A DNA stretch of 64,000 nucleotides from contig QEYB01001327.1 of NCBI GenBank assembly GCA_017562135.1, positions 124,001-188,000 on the forward strand, written 5' to 3'. Made by a program: the position numbers and the translations under genes. The notes beneath the pieces are model-generated. The model had not been told where the DNA came from. It did no database searches and worked only from the letters and a program-made list of their open reading frames with translations. Shown in pieces: positions 43,378-56,309 of the stretch (the first letter of the stretch is position 1; the number at the start of each line of letters is the position of its first letter). This DNA is from Dipylidium caninum (Eukaryota > Platyhelminthes > Cestoda > Cyclophyllidea > Dipylidiidae).

Positions 43378-46300
43378 TTAAAAGCGTTTAGAAGCAAATG
43401 GGACCTGAAGGTCTTTTAACTGTCGAAGAACATCGTCAAGTCGTCGACGGTTTTCTCGCTCTGGCCGCTTCGAGGAGCCAACAAGGAAGAAGGAGTGCGC
43501 ATTTTGGCGTCGTTTTGTGGTCTCGCGGATACGCTCCAACAGGGAAATCGCCGCTGCCGGGGTTACTCGATCGTAGGGATTGCCTAAAGGAGACAGATAA
43601 AGTGCGAGTGACTTTATGCAAATGGATAAAAAAGTCATCTAAAAAAGGCAACTTTACATCAGAGATCTTGGCGAAAGAAGTGGATGCAGCGTGCAGACAG
43701 GTTAACTTAAACCGGAAATGACATCGTCATACGTCAAGGAAACCCGTAGAGACTACTAGAAATGAGGCTAAAATTCAAGGCAGTCAAGACCGAACTCCTT
43801 CCAAAATATCAATCAAAGGGGAAAAAATTGCAGTCACAAAGTACTGCTATTATTTACCGAAACATCATAATTCGAAGCATAAACCTGATCGCAAATATGT
43901 CATTGACAAAGTCGCATTGCGGTGCATTCCGAGCACCAAAGACAGTGCCGAATGATTTGAAAAACGGACCCAGCCAAGATCTGCAGTCGGCAAAAGTTAA
44001 ACTACACCCGGCAGGCAATGTGATTTTAAGTTGACTTTGCGCATGAAGATAATTTCAAGCGGTAGGGGGCAATGAATTACTATACTCTTCATACAAACTG
44101 TCTAAGAAGCCTAATGCGCAGATTAAGATGAGGAAAGATCCACTACTTGTGAGATTGAGGTGTCGAATAGGGCCACAAGGGAAAATAACTGTTAGTGTGT
44201 AAAAGAAGACTAATGAGCCATCAACCGACTGAATTCCAGAACCTGAAGAAACATCGTCGACAAACAGTTACTGGTGGCGAGTAATTCGACACTTCATGCG
44301 GTCATTCTAAACTCTTCCTTTTTCCATATTAAATATTAAATATATATATGCACTTTTGTGTATTTCGGAGTGACACCTGGTGAGGAGATGATCATCCCAA
44401 ACACTATTATCTCGACAAAGTTTAAAACAAGTCGCCTCGTAACCAGAAGATAGATAAATGACTGTAAATGTAAAGACATCATCATAAAGCGTGACGACTA
44501 AATAGGCAAAGAAATAGGACTGACAGTCCTGATTCCTCCAATCAGCCGCAAAGTGGACTACAAAACGAGTCAGCTTAACACTAAAAACATCTTTGAAAGT
44601 GAAAATTTTGCCATTTATGATGGGAATAAGACCCGACACCTTCTTCGTATCCTTCCTAAACGACTCCGTCATTACTTAATTAAGTTGATGAAGTTGACAA
44701 GTGCTGTCTGGGTCTGAAATATAAATGGGCGTAGGAAAAGGGAAATATTTCGCATGCTTGTTTCACTGAATATTGCGATACCACCAGGATGTTTTGGGAG
44801 ACCTTCCATGTCTAACCGAATGCCTATAATGATGAGATTAAGCACGGAAAACGTCTTAAATCGTCCACATACAGACAATGAAGGGAATGAAGACATATAG
44901 TGTGTTTCTACGCCTATTTTGGTATTTCGTAGCCTGACTTCATACCGTTAAGGCAAAACAATACCACATAGGACAAGCTGACAATGACATCAGAATGGAA
45001 AGAAATTAGTCAAATACTTCTCAGGCGAAGAGTATATCAAATTGTCGAAGCAGGCATATTTTGAGACGTTAAATTATTGCGTACTGCATCCAACAGAAGC
45101 TGACAGTGCTACTGCACAACTCACTTGCTCGACAATGGGAAAAGAATTAAAGTTGAGATACGCACTTCGAAATTTCATGCTAAATTGACGAGGTGATAGA
45201 CGGAGAACGCGTCAGTCGCACCAAAATGTGACAACTACGACTGACGCCCAGTCAAGTCACAATTTTAGGTTTCCAAGGCATAAATCAAGGCATGAAAAGA
45301 TTTCGCACCGTAAAAAGGACTTTGCAGTGGCAAAATGAATGGAAGTCAACAAGTATGGGATGAAGATAACCCACCCGTAGTTTTGCCGTAGTTTGAGAAG
45401 AAGACATTCCAGTCATCCTTGCGTACCAATTCGAGGAGTTGGCGCAATTCACTAAAGATGAGGAGGAGGATGGACTTGTCAATACCCGGGACAGGATTTG
45501 AACGAGCAAATTTGTCACATTCCCCCAAATCCACTAGCATCTGAGTCAGCGCTGGCTCCATAACCATCTTCACCTATACACATAAGGTATAAAGACAAAA
45601 TAAAGCGTGTATCATGTTTAATGAAAGATATGAGAGGGTTATGCAGTCACATCACAGTGAATAGAGGATTGATGAGTTCATTTTGCGGTAGCAAGATGAG
45701 CCCCTGTCTGCTGTCGGGTCTAATGAAAGTTTGTCTATTGCCGGGCAACAACACTTCCAAAGTCCACAGGTACCCGGAGAAGCATCTTACAAAAGGTACG
45801 CATTTGCCCTTACTTTGTAAAGATCAATTCTGTCTTGGCTGGGTGATGATCAGCCTCTTATCTTTTAAACTCGAAAGAAAAGGACATGTACGGTGAAATG
45901 TTTTACGATCTTTTGTGTATGATAACATTCTCTGTTGATAGTCAATTTGACGAAAATACACTAAGCATAAGGACCACCAAGTTGCACTTTATTTGACAAA
46001 GCCATCTAAACGCATAAGGGTAGGTAGAGATTGAACTAAGGCCAAAATTGTAAAAAAAGAATGAATAACCAAATAAATCAGCTATATCAGTAAAATACTA
46101 ACACCGGCTTAAAGTAATGAAGTGTTTTCGTTGTCGAGAATCTGGCAGCCTTGAATTTCACACAGGCGGCAATTTTACTCGCCTCACTCTAATTCACTCC
46201 AAAACTAAATTGAAAACACGGTAGCAGATGCGTCAGTAAGGTGATTTTGGAGATTTATATATGATAATCCACAAAGAGTAAAATAGACTTTTATCTCTCG

Positions 46301-49300
46301 ACAATGTGTGCCTATGGTTGGTAGTATTGTAGCCGTTGGGCGGTGATATGCTGTCCCTCATCCCCATTGAGCTTATTAAGGCTTCGCGAGGCAAATTTAA
46401 CAACTCCATCGTCCTCAAGTATGGACATGGAGTCTTCTCTATAATAGGCAACACAAAAAGAATTAATTTACAAGTCCCGAACTAAAAGAAAAGTGTTAAG
46501 AGGATAGAAGACCTCATAGCCACAGTCAAATGTATCTGCCAGTGTGTCCTCCAAGGCCCTTCTCAAACCATCAACATGATATAACCCAGTAATTGTCAAA
46601 ATAGGAAGGCATGAGGTTGATGGCCACAAATGTATGAAATTTTAAATGTTGGTTTATCAGGAACATTAAACCATAGCATTGTGAGATCATATTTAAAGTA
46701 AAGAACTTTCTACCATGCCCAATATGGTCAAGAAGAGAAGCTGGCGATAAGAGACTGCGAAAAGGATTTCTATGTGGTGTGAAGATGAAGAGCAAAGAAT
46801 TTTAGTAGAACTGCATAGTTTAATAGTTAAGTTCATGTGAGAGCGGAAAACGTACTCATTATGACCTGCACAACTAAATGCAGGTTAGTTTAGTTCACTG
46901 GCGACAGAGAGCACAAAAACATAAGAAAGACGAAGAGTTGAATATGGATAAAATAGACCTTTATGAGGGACTACATTAGGCAATTTCTCGTACCTAAAAT
47001 CAATGCGAAAAAAAGTACCAGTTGACATTATGACAGTTAAAGTTTCGGTGAACTCATCATTATGACTAAAGCACAAACGTATAAATATCTGGTTTCCGTA
47101 TGAAATTTAACTTGAACCATTATTTCCGGTGAAGGATACTTCTAGAATGGAAAGAAGATTATCAAAAAAGAGTTAAATTAGGCGATGCATTACGGGTCCG
47201 CAATCGTCAATGACATTCATCGAATCTACTACTCGAATTTCTACATTTTAGTGGTAGACCGATACATCGCGACAGTTGGATGAAAGTGCAGATGCCCGCA
47301 CAGGATATCTCGCATGAAGGAAAGTTGACTACCCTACTGGCGGAAGATAGGCTGATATGGATGCAGCCCAAATGACCCTCTCTCAACTTCAAAAAAGGAT
47401 CAACAAAGGAGACTGATTTTGTGGTGATACGGGTAAGTGAAAAAAAACAGTGGCAACAGAGATGGATCTTTATTGTTTATTTTGCACTTCCTTCGGTCTA
47501 TGAAAAATCGGTAAGACTCAAGGTAAAGATATTTAGAGAAGAGGCAAAAGATCAAAAGCGTCTTCAGGATGTAGTCAAAATAACTAGCCAATAGGATTAG
47601 CGAATGTGGATGAACACTGTCCTGCAATCCCATTGGTTTAAAAGTACTCAATTGCGCCAAATATTTAGATTTGTAAAGACTTCCAATACTGAAAGCAAAA
47701 TACGAAAGCAAAGCCAGATGATTGTTTACTTTGTCCCTAGAGGCATTTAAAATGGAGAACTCGATCAAAGGCGAGAGATGTACCCGTAACAAAGCAAAAA
47801 GAGCCAAATACCTCGAGACGACAAATTCACCCTGGGTATAGAGGGGTTTGAAGACCCTACTGACAGATGACGTAGAAGTACGATTAGTTGAATGAATGAA
47901 GAGAAGAAAAGGCAAATGTCATATAATTGATTAGCTGGAAGGACAAACGATTACGAGTTAAGCTGACATTTAAACATCGAATGGAAAATAATTCTCCGAA
48001 ACGCATCGCCTAATAGCACCACTGCAAGACGGCAGTTTACAACTATAACTGTGCCCAACTTCGCAGAAACTAAGATGAAAAAAATCATGGAAGAAGGGTG
48101 AATTTCTAATTTCGAGTTGAAAAAGGAGAATTCCTCAACTGAATATGCCTATTACTTTCATCAAAAAATTATGAGGGAAAACACACTTTTCACCACGTAA
48201 ATAAGAATAAGAAATTGAATGGAACGCTTTACACCAAAGTTCTTCCAAAATTTAGTTCTGTGAATTCTTCTCCCGAAGAACCCTACAGGAGTACGCAGCA
48301 ATTTGGAGAATGACGGTACATTGTAGATATTAGAAAAGTGGGCTTCACAAGATTTTTTCAAAATCCGCTTGTTCCTAACTTATTTTTCACTTTGACCCTA
48401 GGACCACCAGTGATATTGACGGCAAAGTAAACAATGTGGAAGAAACTACAACACAAGTCTAATTCGCATTGGGATACTTAGTGTACGCGTCTCCTCCCAT
48501 CTATCCTCCTCCGGCCCATCAATTTCGAACTAATACGTTTGAAGGTGGTTATTGTGGTGGCAGCCCCAGTAAAACTGGAGAGTAACACGTCTATACGAGG
48601 TGAAAGGTATTTACACACTCAAACAATGCAATTAACGTTGAATAAACAAAAAATGTCCACACGAAACGTGTCTGCATTTAACTCACCGCAGGCCCCATGA
48701 GAATACGCTGAAGTATCTTCACTATGTATTTACACGCTGAGATGCAAGCAGTATGAGCTACTTTGGGCGGGAGATGGGTGAATGCAGCAAAAGTCGAGGC
48801 CAGCCAGGCCATCATGTCGGTCATGTACTCACTGACTCGAAGACGGTCTTTCTGATATTCAACATCGGGCAGCTGATCGAAAGACAAGGCGCCCTCTCCA
48901 CTGCCTCCGAAGATACCATCGTAGGAAGCAAGACCACAAAACTCCTCAATGCGTAAATTCAGTAATGTGTAAATTTGAGTTTCAGCACGCGCTCGAGAGT
49001 CACGGAAGAGGGAAACTCCATAAAGGTGGGAGCGTGAGGGCTGCATCTCGTCGGGGCGGGAAGCCATCAAAGCCAGTAAATCAACACCCTAGGAAAATTA
49101 ATGGGGAATTAGCACTGAAATCAACCCATTTGTATCTAAAGTGTCAATATGTAAAAGACAAGGATACTGATATATATCCCTTTGAAAATACTTTTACTAG
49201 TTAAAATGAAACCTCAAACGGCACCTTTCAAGTACGTGCGATAACTATTAAGTTTAAATGAAGAACAGAATTGAACTCCTGCTACTTGAAGGCAGTATTT

Positions 49301-52300
49301 CGAAAGAAAAAAAGCTTTATTTCACGACAGAAGATCCCAATATGTTTGGTAGTGTCAGATAAAGGAGATTGCGAAAACTTGACTAAGACGAGGATCCCAG
49401 AGTAAAGTGTAAATGAATAAAGAATTAAAAATTACTGTCATCAGAAGCTTTCTTAAAGCGGGAACCGGAGAAATATATACTAGTCTCAAGTTATCCGGCA
49501 GCTATTATGTTGATAGAAGCACAGAAAAGAGGACCGTGGATCCACGGGAACCGATTTTCCTCAAATAACTATGCATGAAAATATGCGTGTCATAAAGGAT
49601 TTCGTTGACAAAACATTAATTTGGATGGAAAAAAAGTGTAATTTCTTGAATGATATAAAATGTATGTGACCTAGATTGAAAGAAACAAATAAGAAGCAAC
49701 GTAGTTTACGTGTATTAATGGGGAACTAACGCGGAGAATTGTTCGGATATTTCAAGAATCAAATTAGCCACTGACTTTCACCCACCTGCTCGTCATCCTG
49801 GTCCTCGTCTACTGTCGTGACGGCCGATCCGGGGGAGAACTTGGGTCTCGCATGTTCATGGAGGTACATTTGCAGATGTTCGCACGCATCCTCCAGCTCC
49901 GTCAAATTGATCGTCAACTGGATAAGACGAAGCAGATCAGTCTCTGCCGACTGTATAATGTCATTGAGGTGAGCGGCTAGACAGTCAGTGAAGAGGACAT
50001 TGGTGGCGCGATTCAGGGAGTCCTCTAACTCCGTCCAGGCCAAATCTCCTGATGGCGCTGCAATAAATTCAGCTGAGGTGTCAATATACTCGCGCACAGC
50101 AGTATAAATGCTTGGCACCATGGGCGAGAAGACCAGAGAACGTGGATATGGTTGTGCAGTGAATTCGGTCGATTGACAATAGGGGTAGGCGGCCAGTTCT
50201 GGGGTTAAGTCGGAGGGTGTGTCCAGGCGAATTGCAGTATAATTGTCATTCTTGAATATTTCCTCGAACCTTCAGAACACAAGAAAATTTTTGTCCAATT
50301 AATCACCTCGCCGATCAAGTCTGTCTAGGCTAACGGCTTATCAAATCTTCCGCACTTACCGATGATGAGAGCATATTAGCAATTGTTCAGATCATAATGT
50401 ATTGCATTACGTTAGACATTAAAAATTACGCCACAAAAACAAAAACCCTCACACAAACAGAGATATATAAAACCTAATGAAGAGTAAAAAAACCTAATCA
50501 ATTCAACCGGCTGATCAAGAAAGTCTATACTATAGATAAACTGTTAAGGCATTTTTAGACTCCATAATCCTCGAATCTCTAACACTTACCGAGTTTTCCA
50601 CTGGTTGATGAGCAGATGGCTGAACTGTCTCCTCGCTGCTTCCGACATCTCATTTAGACCGGCTGTGTGGAAGCCTAAATTGGCCATAGTTCTTTCGAAG
50701 AGTACACAGTGGTGTTTAAGGCTTAACAATTCCCCTGTAGTGGTGCAGGATTTGGCATTGCGAGAGATGATTTGGACTAATCTTGGAACCAGAGTGCCCC
50801 ACATATCCGTCAGATAGGATTGGTAATAGGAGGCAGCTGCAGCTGCACCAGCACCTGCGCCCGCTGCTGCACCCGGCAAAGTGTGGCGTAAGTAGTCATC
50901 CACCAGGAAGAAGCCTACCACACGACTGAAGAACTCGCTGTAGTTCCGCAGGCTTGACTGAAAATGAAACAACCATTCTCATCTTGAATGCTTGCCACAT
51001 TCGCAACAGTGAATAAAGTCCACTTTGGCAGAGAAAGTCATCATGTGCCAGAGTAGTCGGCAGCCTCAGAGAGCAATGTGGAATTATCACTAAACATACT
51101 AAGGCATTTCTGTTACATGATATTATCCGTACCTTGACTGTTCTCCTGATCGACACAGTGAAGTAATATTCAAATCAAAAACCCGTAGTTAAACTAGCAA
51201 AATCCAAAACAATCACCATCCACAAGCTGCCAAAGACAAGTTGCATGCATGTGACATGTGCTGATGACGTTTAACACTGCCAGTCCCAAGTAGGCAAATT
51301 TTACGGCATGCAAGTGCCCAGAGAAATGACTCCAACAGAATCATCTAAGAAGACATTCATGAAATTTCAAAGTTGTCCACTAGTCTATTACCAGAGGTGT
51401 CAAGATCCCCGCAAAAATGAAGTAAAATCCAAGGTTTCAGTGACTAAATAGGTGAGTAGCATCAAATACTCATACGGCAACACTCATTTCATTCCTACAA
51501 TTCTTATTTATTCCTGGAGCTGATATGGTTCACTCTAAGAGTTACATTTCCATTGAGGACATTGTAAAACACAGCGGTGGATGAAGCACCATTAACATTG
51601 ACCTTCGCACTTATTGCATAGTGCAAATGGGAATACTTCAGGAAAGTGATAAGAAAATGGAGAGCATAAACCGCTGGAAAGTACAAAAAATCCACAGATG
51701 CACCTATAAGTTTAGTTCATGTGATAATAAGTGTAAGGTAGGCGGTTATGTGGAATCACTAACACTTCAATTTCCTTAATGGAAGGGCTTTTAAGAACAG
51801 GCAATGAACTCTTGGATAAGGAGAAATAAAAGCAAAAAGATTTTCATTTGAATAGGGTCTATAAGTGGTGAGCTAGCGGAGGAAGAGAGTATATGCCATG
51901 CGTGTCGTGAATTGAAGGAAATTCTAAATTGGAAATTAATATGTAAATTTAAGAGCCCGCCAATCAAAGTAAATCGCGCATTGAAACCATTTCCATAAGG
52001 TAACTTTTACTCTATGCCAAACGCAAACGCGAACGGCCATGAGGTAGTAGCGTGATAATTTTCAGTTTGAAAGCCTCCCAGATCATGGCCTCGGGCAAAA
52101 GTTCAGGCCCACAGAACGACCTTTTCTGCCATTACTAGTACCAAGGCAGTCATCAAACTTAAAGACTATCAGGATGTAAATGCGGCATTGAAAATAAACT
52201 TCAACGTATTGCTTATCAAGTCTAAGCATGATAGTGGCGAAATACCGAATGTGCTGTTCAAGCCTCTGTCAAATTGCTAGTCCAAAAACATACTAACAAA

Positions 52301-54720
52301 TGCCGGCAATCTTGAACAAAATAGGGTAAGATGTTACCATCCTCCTGAGGCAAATGAATACCTCATTAGTGGTGTGAAGTCAGGCATGGTAATTCCCAAT
52401 TCACAGCCTACAGATGTCATCTGATGCCGCTTACTTCATTATAGACTATTAGTACAATACAATTAAACAAAAAAACGGAGATCTACAATTCCAGAGATTG
52501 GACATCTAAGAATTAACCAGGGAAATTGGATAGCGAATGGTATTTAAGAATATCTGCCAAAAACCGACGCACTTGCAAAATTGCGTGATATTTTGACCGA
52601 CATTGAAACCATGATCTGACGTCAACGCTGTTCAAATTGGGTTTCAAAATGACCCGCTATGAAAGATTATGCACGGACTGCAATAAGATTTGAAGGCGAT
52701 GAAGCAGGTGCCCGATGGGCGAACAAACCTGCTGGGAGGGTGAGAGACTGAGAATGAGTTGGCACTGCTTCCGTCGTTGTGTAAAGTAGTAATGTTCAAA
52801 TTCTGACCTTTCTCCTGAGACACTGTGAATATGTAGACATCGATAGATAGGCCAAAAGTTTATTAGGTTTTCAATATTGTTCTTAGAACTGTGCCAGTAA
52901 GCCTCGCTTCCCCCCTCGGCTGTCCTGCCCATCAAGATAGGCGGCTTTCTTTGAGGCTTGAGCCAACTCCTCCAATTCGGCTTCCAGTACGTCTTGAAAA
53001 GGTCAGAAGTACGACAAACCAAGTAAAAATACACACCTTCCGGAATAGTGAAGACGTGACAAGGAGAATACTTCACACAAACACAAAGTGATACTGACAC
53101 AAGGCGCAACGTCCGGCGTTACTACCACTGTTACAGAGCCATAGCCTCAGCCTTGATTTTGCATTCACGCCAGTGACATTGAAATAATATTACTGAATAT
53201 CATTCCTCTAAAGTAATAGAAAATGGCTTTTCATGTCATTTCAGGAGAGCCCCAACAAGACATTTTAACTGAAGACATACTTTACCATAAGTCCAATAGT
53301 CAAAACTAATCAAATAGAAGTTTGTGCAGAACAAAATTTAGTGAAAACAACCATGATAACCTATGACTTAGGTGTAATCGAGGCTGGTGATGACGCTTCA
53401 TCCCTGTATGCGTCGTTAGAGAAATTAAGTAAAAATGTCAAGATACAAGCATTGCTTCACTAAAAGTTCCAGTTAAGGCAGGCGGTAGAATTTGGAGTTG
53501 ATAATCCGTTTTCAGTAGCCTTATTACAATCAATTTAAACCTTGTAGCAAGTGTTAACAAAGTAAAATTCGCGTAGATTATTGATGAAAACTTCTTGATA
53601 CAGCGAAAAAGACAACTTTAAAAACGGACCGTTACTTTCATCAGTCAACTGAACAAATGAAGATAACGCTAGAAACAATTTGAGTCTGCTAAACATTAAT
53701 TCATGGTAAGAGTCATGTCGAAAAGAGGCCCAATGAAAATTACAATTTAATATCTTACTTATTCGATTCGAATGAAAAACATTGTTACGTGGTACCGTTG
53801 ACCGAGTTTGTGCATGCATTGATGTTCCACTGTCCGTATCATCACAATCGGATTCGGAATTTTTATTCAAATTTACATCACCCCTAGGCTTTCCAGAAGC
53901 AGTTTTAGAAGCCTCAAAGAACTCTTCTCTCATCCCCATTTTCTCCGCGGTCTGATGCATGGCAATAGCACCAAGACGAATGGAATGTTTTCGAATTTCT
54001 TCTAAAAAATCCGTGAGTTGAGCTAAACTGGCCGCCTATGAGTGAGCTAGGAGTTAGCAAGGACGCATACTTTAATTTCTGCCCTCAGTTCGGGAATACG
54101 TTTGACGAGAGCCTGAGCAAAAGAGTAGGACTGAATTGACTTAAGTTGGTAGTGTTCCAGATGCTCGAGAGACTTCAGAGCATGGTAGTAGCGACCTTCA
54201 GCGATAGACTTCTCAATTTTTTCATATCGATCCAGAATTGGGATACTTATTCGAAGAGCGGAAATGCATTGATCAATCCGATTGATAGTTGCATGTGCGG
54301 TAGTAAAAGCTTCGCTGGATACGGTCAACTAAAGACCATAAATACGTAGGTTGATGTGTGAAGGCAACTTACCTTCTGCACACAATTCTCAACATTAACT
54401 CGGATTTGGCGAAGACTTTGTTGCAACTCTTCCGCTTTCTCTTGCATTACCATCAACTCTTGTACAGATTCAACAAAGCTTTCGTAATTGTAGCTGCACA
54501 TCTTCTCGATCTCTAACTCTCGGTCGGCAACCCTTTCATCAAGTCGGGCGATAAAGTTAGCTATTAGTTCACCTGTTGGACCACCCTGTCCAGCTTCATA
54601 AGCTGCCACTTCGTATTCACGAAGTTTACGGATGACACTGGCGCATGAACCACTACTTCCGGACTCTAATTCATCCAAAAGAGCTGAGAAATCTATGGAT
54701 CTCAATGCAATCTCGGCCAT
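43378..54720 (-). CDS. Exocyst complex subunit Sec15 (EXOC6)
   Basis: Sec15 is the exocyst subunit that binds Rab11/Sec4-type GTPases and tethers secretory vesicles to the plasma membrane. Exons: 54720-54373, 54328-54071, 54035-53759, 52992-52729, 50957-50590, 50269-49786, 49088-48687, 45573-45375, 43583-43378; about 934 residues versus ~804 in human. Family landmarks run in order: an N-terminal coiled region, KSLEHLEHYQL, PIYRCLHIHSV, SEFFSRVVGFFLVDDYL, FEEIFKNDNY, ASTFAAFTHLPPKVAHTAC, the ELRQLLELV segment and the final LERIRE helix. Splice phases agree across all joins. Exon 4 needs one base removed from a C-run at 52910-52915 to pass from the upstream helix into the PIYRCLHI block. Ala-rich and Asp-rich insertions (near 50830 and 49800) account for part of the extra length. 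The start Met follows an acceptor, so a non-coding first exon lies upstream. Confidence 0.93.
43584..45374. other. Last Sec15 intron with nested minus-strand open frames
   Basis: Two adjoining minus-strand frames (44307-44672, 44672-44896) read hydrophobic, coding-like protein with the segments GLPKHPGGIAIF and INGKIFTFKD. They recall the Pro-x-Gly turn of the unrecognised genes at 11.4 and 60.5 kb. I could not establish a complete exon structure. They may be a nested gene, a decayed copy or chance. Confidence 0.25.
45574..48686. other. Sec15 intron between exons 7 and 8
   Basis: This 3.1-kb intron is AT-rich. A 171-codon minus-strand frame at 47400-47915 is long for such sequence, but it has no recognised domain and several internal AG/GT dinucleotides that make its borders ambiguous. 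No gene is called. Confidence 0.4.
50958..52728. other. Sec15 intron between exons 4 and 5
   Basis: The intron is 1.8 kb and AT-rich. A minus-strand frame at 51504-51695 ends with Asn-Gly-Asn-Val-Thr-Leu-Arg-Val, loosely like the exon-like frame at 9.2-9.6 kb. No splice structure was found. Confidence 0.35.
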
Positions 54721-56309
54721 TGAGAAGTCTCTGAAAAAAAAATTGCTTTAAATAGCTCCTTGAAAGGGTTTATCGAATTGCCGACAAATTTTGTCAGTTG
54801 CGAAGATTAACATGTGAGAAATTCTGGAAGGAAGGGTAACATCTGGTGTTAGTATGAAATCTTTAAGTGGCAAAATACTTATCGGCGTTCTATGACAGTA
54901 AAAAGACAAGCAGTGTGAATAAAAAAATTTTGTGGGTAGAAAAACGAACAAATTCGGAAGTGCACAGTGCAGACAATTAGGCATGTTATTGTAAATTTTT
55001 GCTATATTTATGCAGCTGAGGGTGACAATGAGGAGAAAAACTGGGTGCATACATGAACCAGGAAGTCGTGCCCACACACGCGCATGCACACCAAGGAATT
55101 CGTAGTTGTTCACGATCCTGGATCCTATCTTGAAGGTCAAACGCCATCAACAATATATATATTTCGTTTTAGGTCACTAAAACATCTTATTATTATAATT
55201 CGACAAGTTGCTTAAGTTCTAATCACGTTAATTTAAAGAATTCCTATACTTAGAGGCTGAATTCAATTCATTTGAAACTATAGAAACCCTACTTGCACTA
55301 TAGTTACTGCAATCGGCTATAGACATTAGACAGTGAATTGTATTGTTAAAGCAAAGACGCCAAGTCGTGTAGCATAACTTAAGCACTATATGGCGATTGA
55401 GGGCTTCAAATAGCCAAACACTGTATTACAATGAGCTTACACCTTTCCCCGTCAGGTTACTCTTGTACATTATTAGATGAGCGTCACCGTCAGATCAATT
55501 TTAGTAGAATATATATGAAACTTGCCCGATGTGTGAACGAAAAGGCGCAAGCTCAAAGTAGTGACATAATGCACAATGTGTAATACTTTATTTCACTTGT
55601 ACGCAGAAATCAAAATCTTTTTGTTCCACAACAGTATATTCATGGAATATCTTTGTGCTTCGAGCGCATAAGCGCCCTGATAATGTATTCATTTCCAAGT
55701 TAGACATCCGCAAGTTAGAGCAGAAGTAAAAACAGACTAATTTTTACCTCTCCTTCGTTTCGGTTCTGTAGGACATTCGCAAAGTCTTCTAAGATATCAA
55801 TGGCTCACACAATGAGATTAGACTTCAGGCTGCTAGAGAGAAAGGGACCTTATAGACACTTATCCGCAATAGCGTTTCCATATACGTTTGAACGATTTAT
55901 GGGTCTTCGTAACATATGGAAATACACGCAATCATTGCTATCTGTAGGGGTTCTTTTTGATGTCCTTAAAGTTTCTGCTCATAGAACCGAACTCTCTAGT
56001 GACTATGGCCCCTGGATTAAAAAACATTCTCCTTACTTTCTTCTTTTTGCACTGTGTCCGGCTCTTGCTGAAATTATGTCCTTTTGATATGTACATATGT
56101 GCTTTCCCATTCCGATTACCTGTGACTTATTTCAATATTTCTTATTGGATTCATGGCACCAAAACAAATTAGATTCTCCGATCATAGTTGCGTAATTTGT
56201 GCTAGAATGTCAGTTAGTAATGTAAAGTTTAAGTGAATTGTTTGATTGCCCTTCTCGTAAGCTAGCACTGCCTCTTCCACGTTAGCGCCTTCCTCGTGTT
56301 TCCCTCCCG
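54721..56309. promoter_or_regulatory. Divergent region between Sec15 and the PITP gene
   Basis: The two start codons are 1.59 kb apart on opposite strands. The Sec15 ATG is preceded, 12 bases upstream on the minus strand, by an acceptor-like T-rich stretch ending in CAG, so part of this region is a 5' intron. No TATA box or clear initiator is certain. Confidence 0.45.

Noticed and set aside
52856..52992. Alternative that the helical segment of Sec15 exon 4 is an intron
   Set aside because: The joining phase from exon 3 does not fit an acceptor at CTAAG, and the segment reads a coherent helix in the frame set by exon 3. A homopolymer error is simpler.
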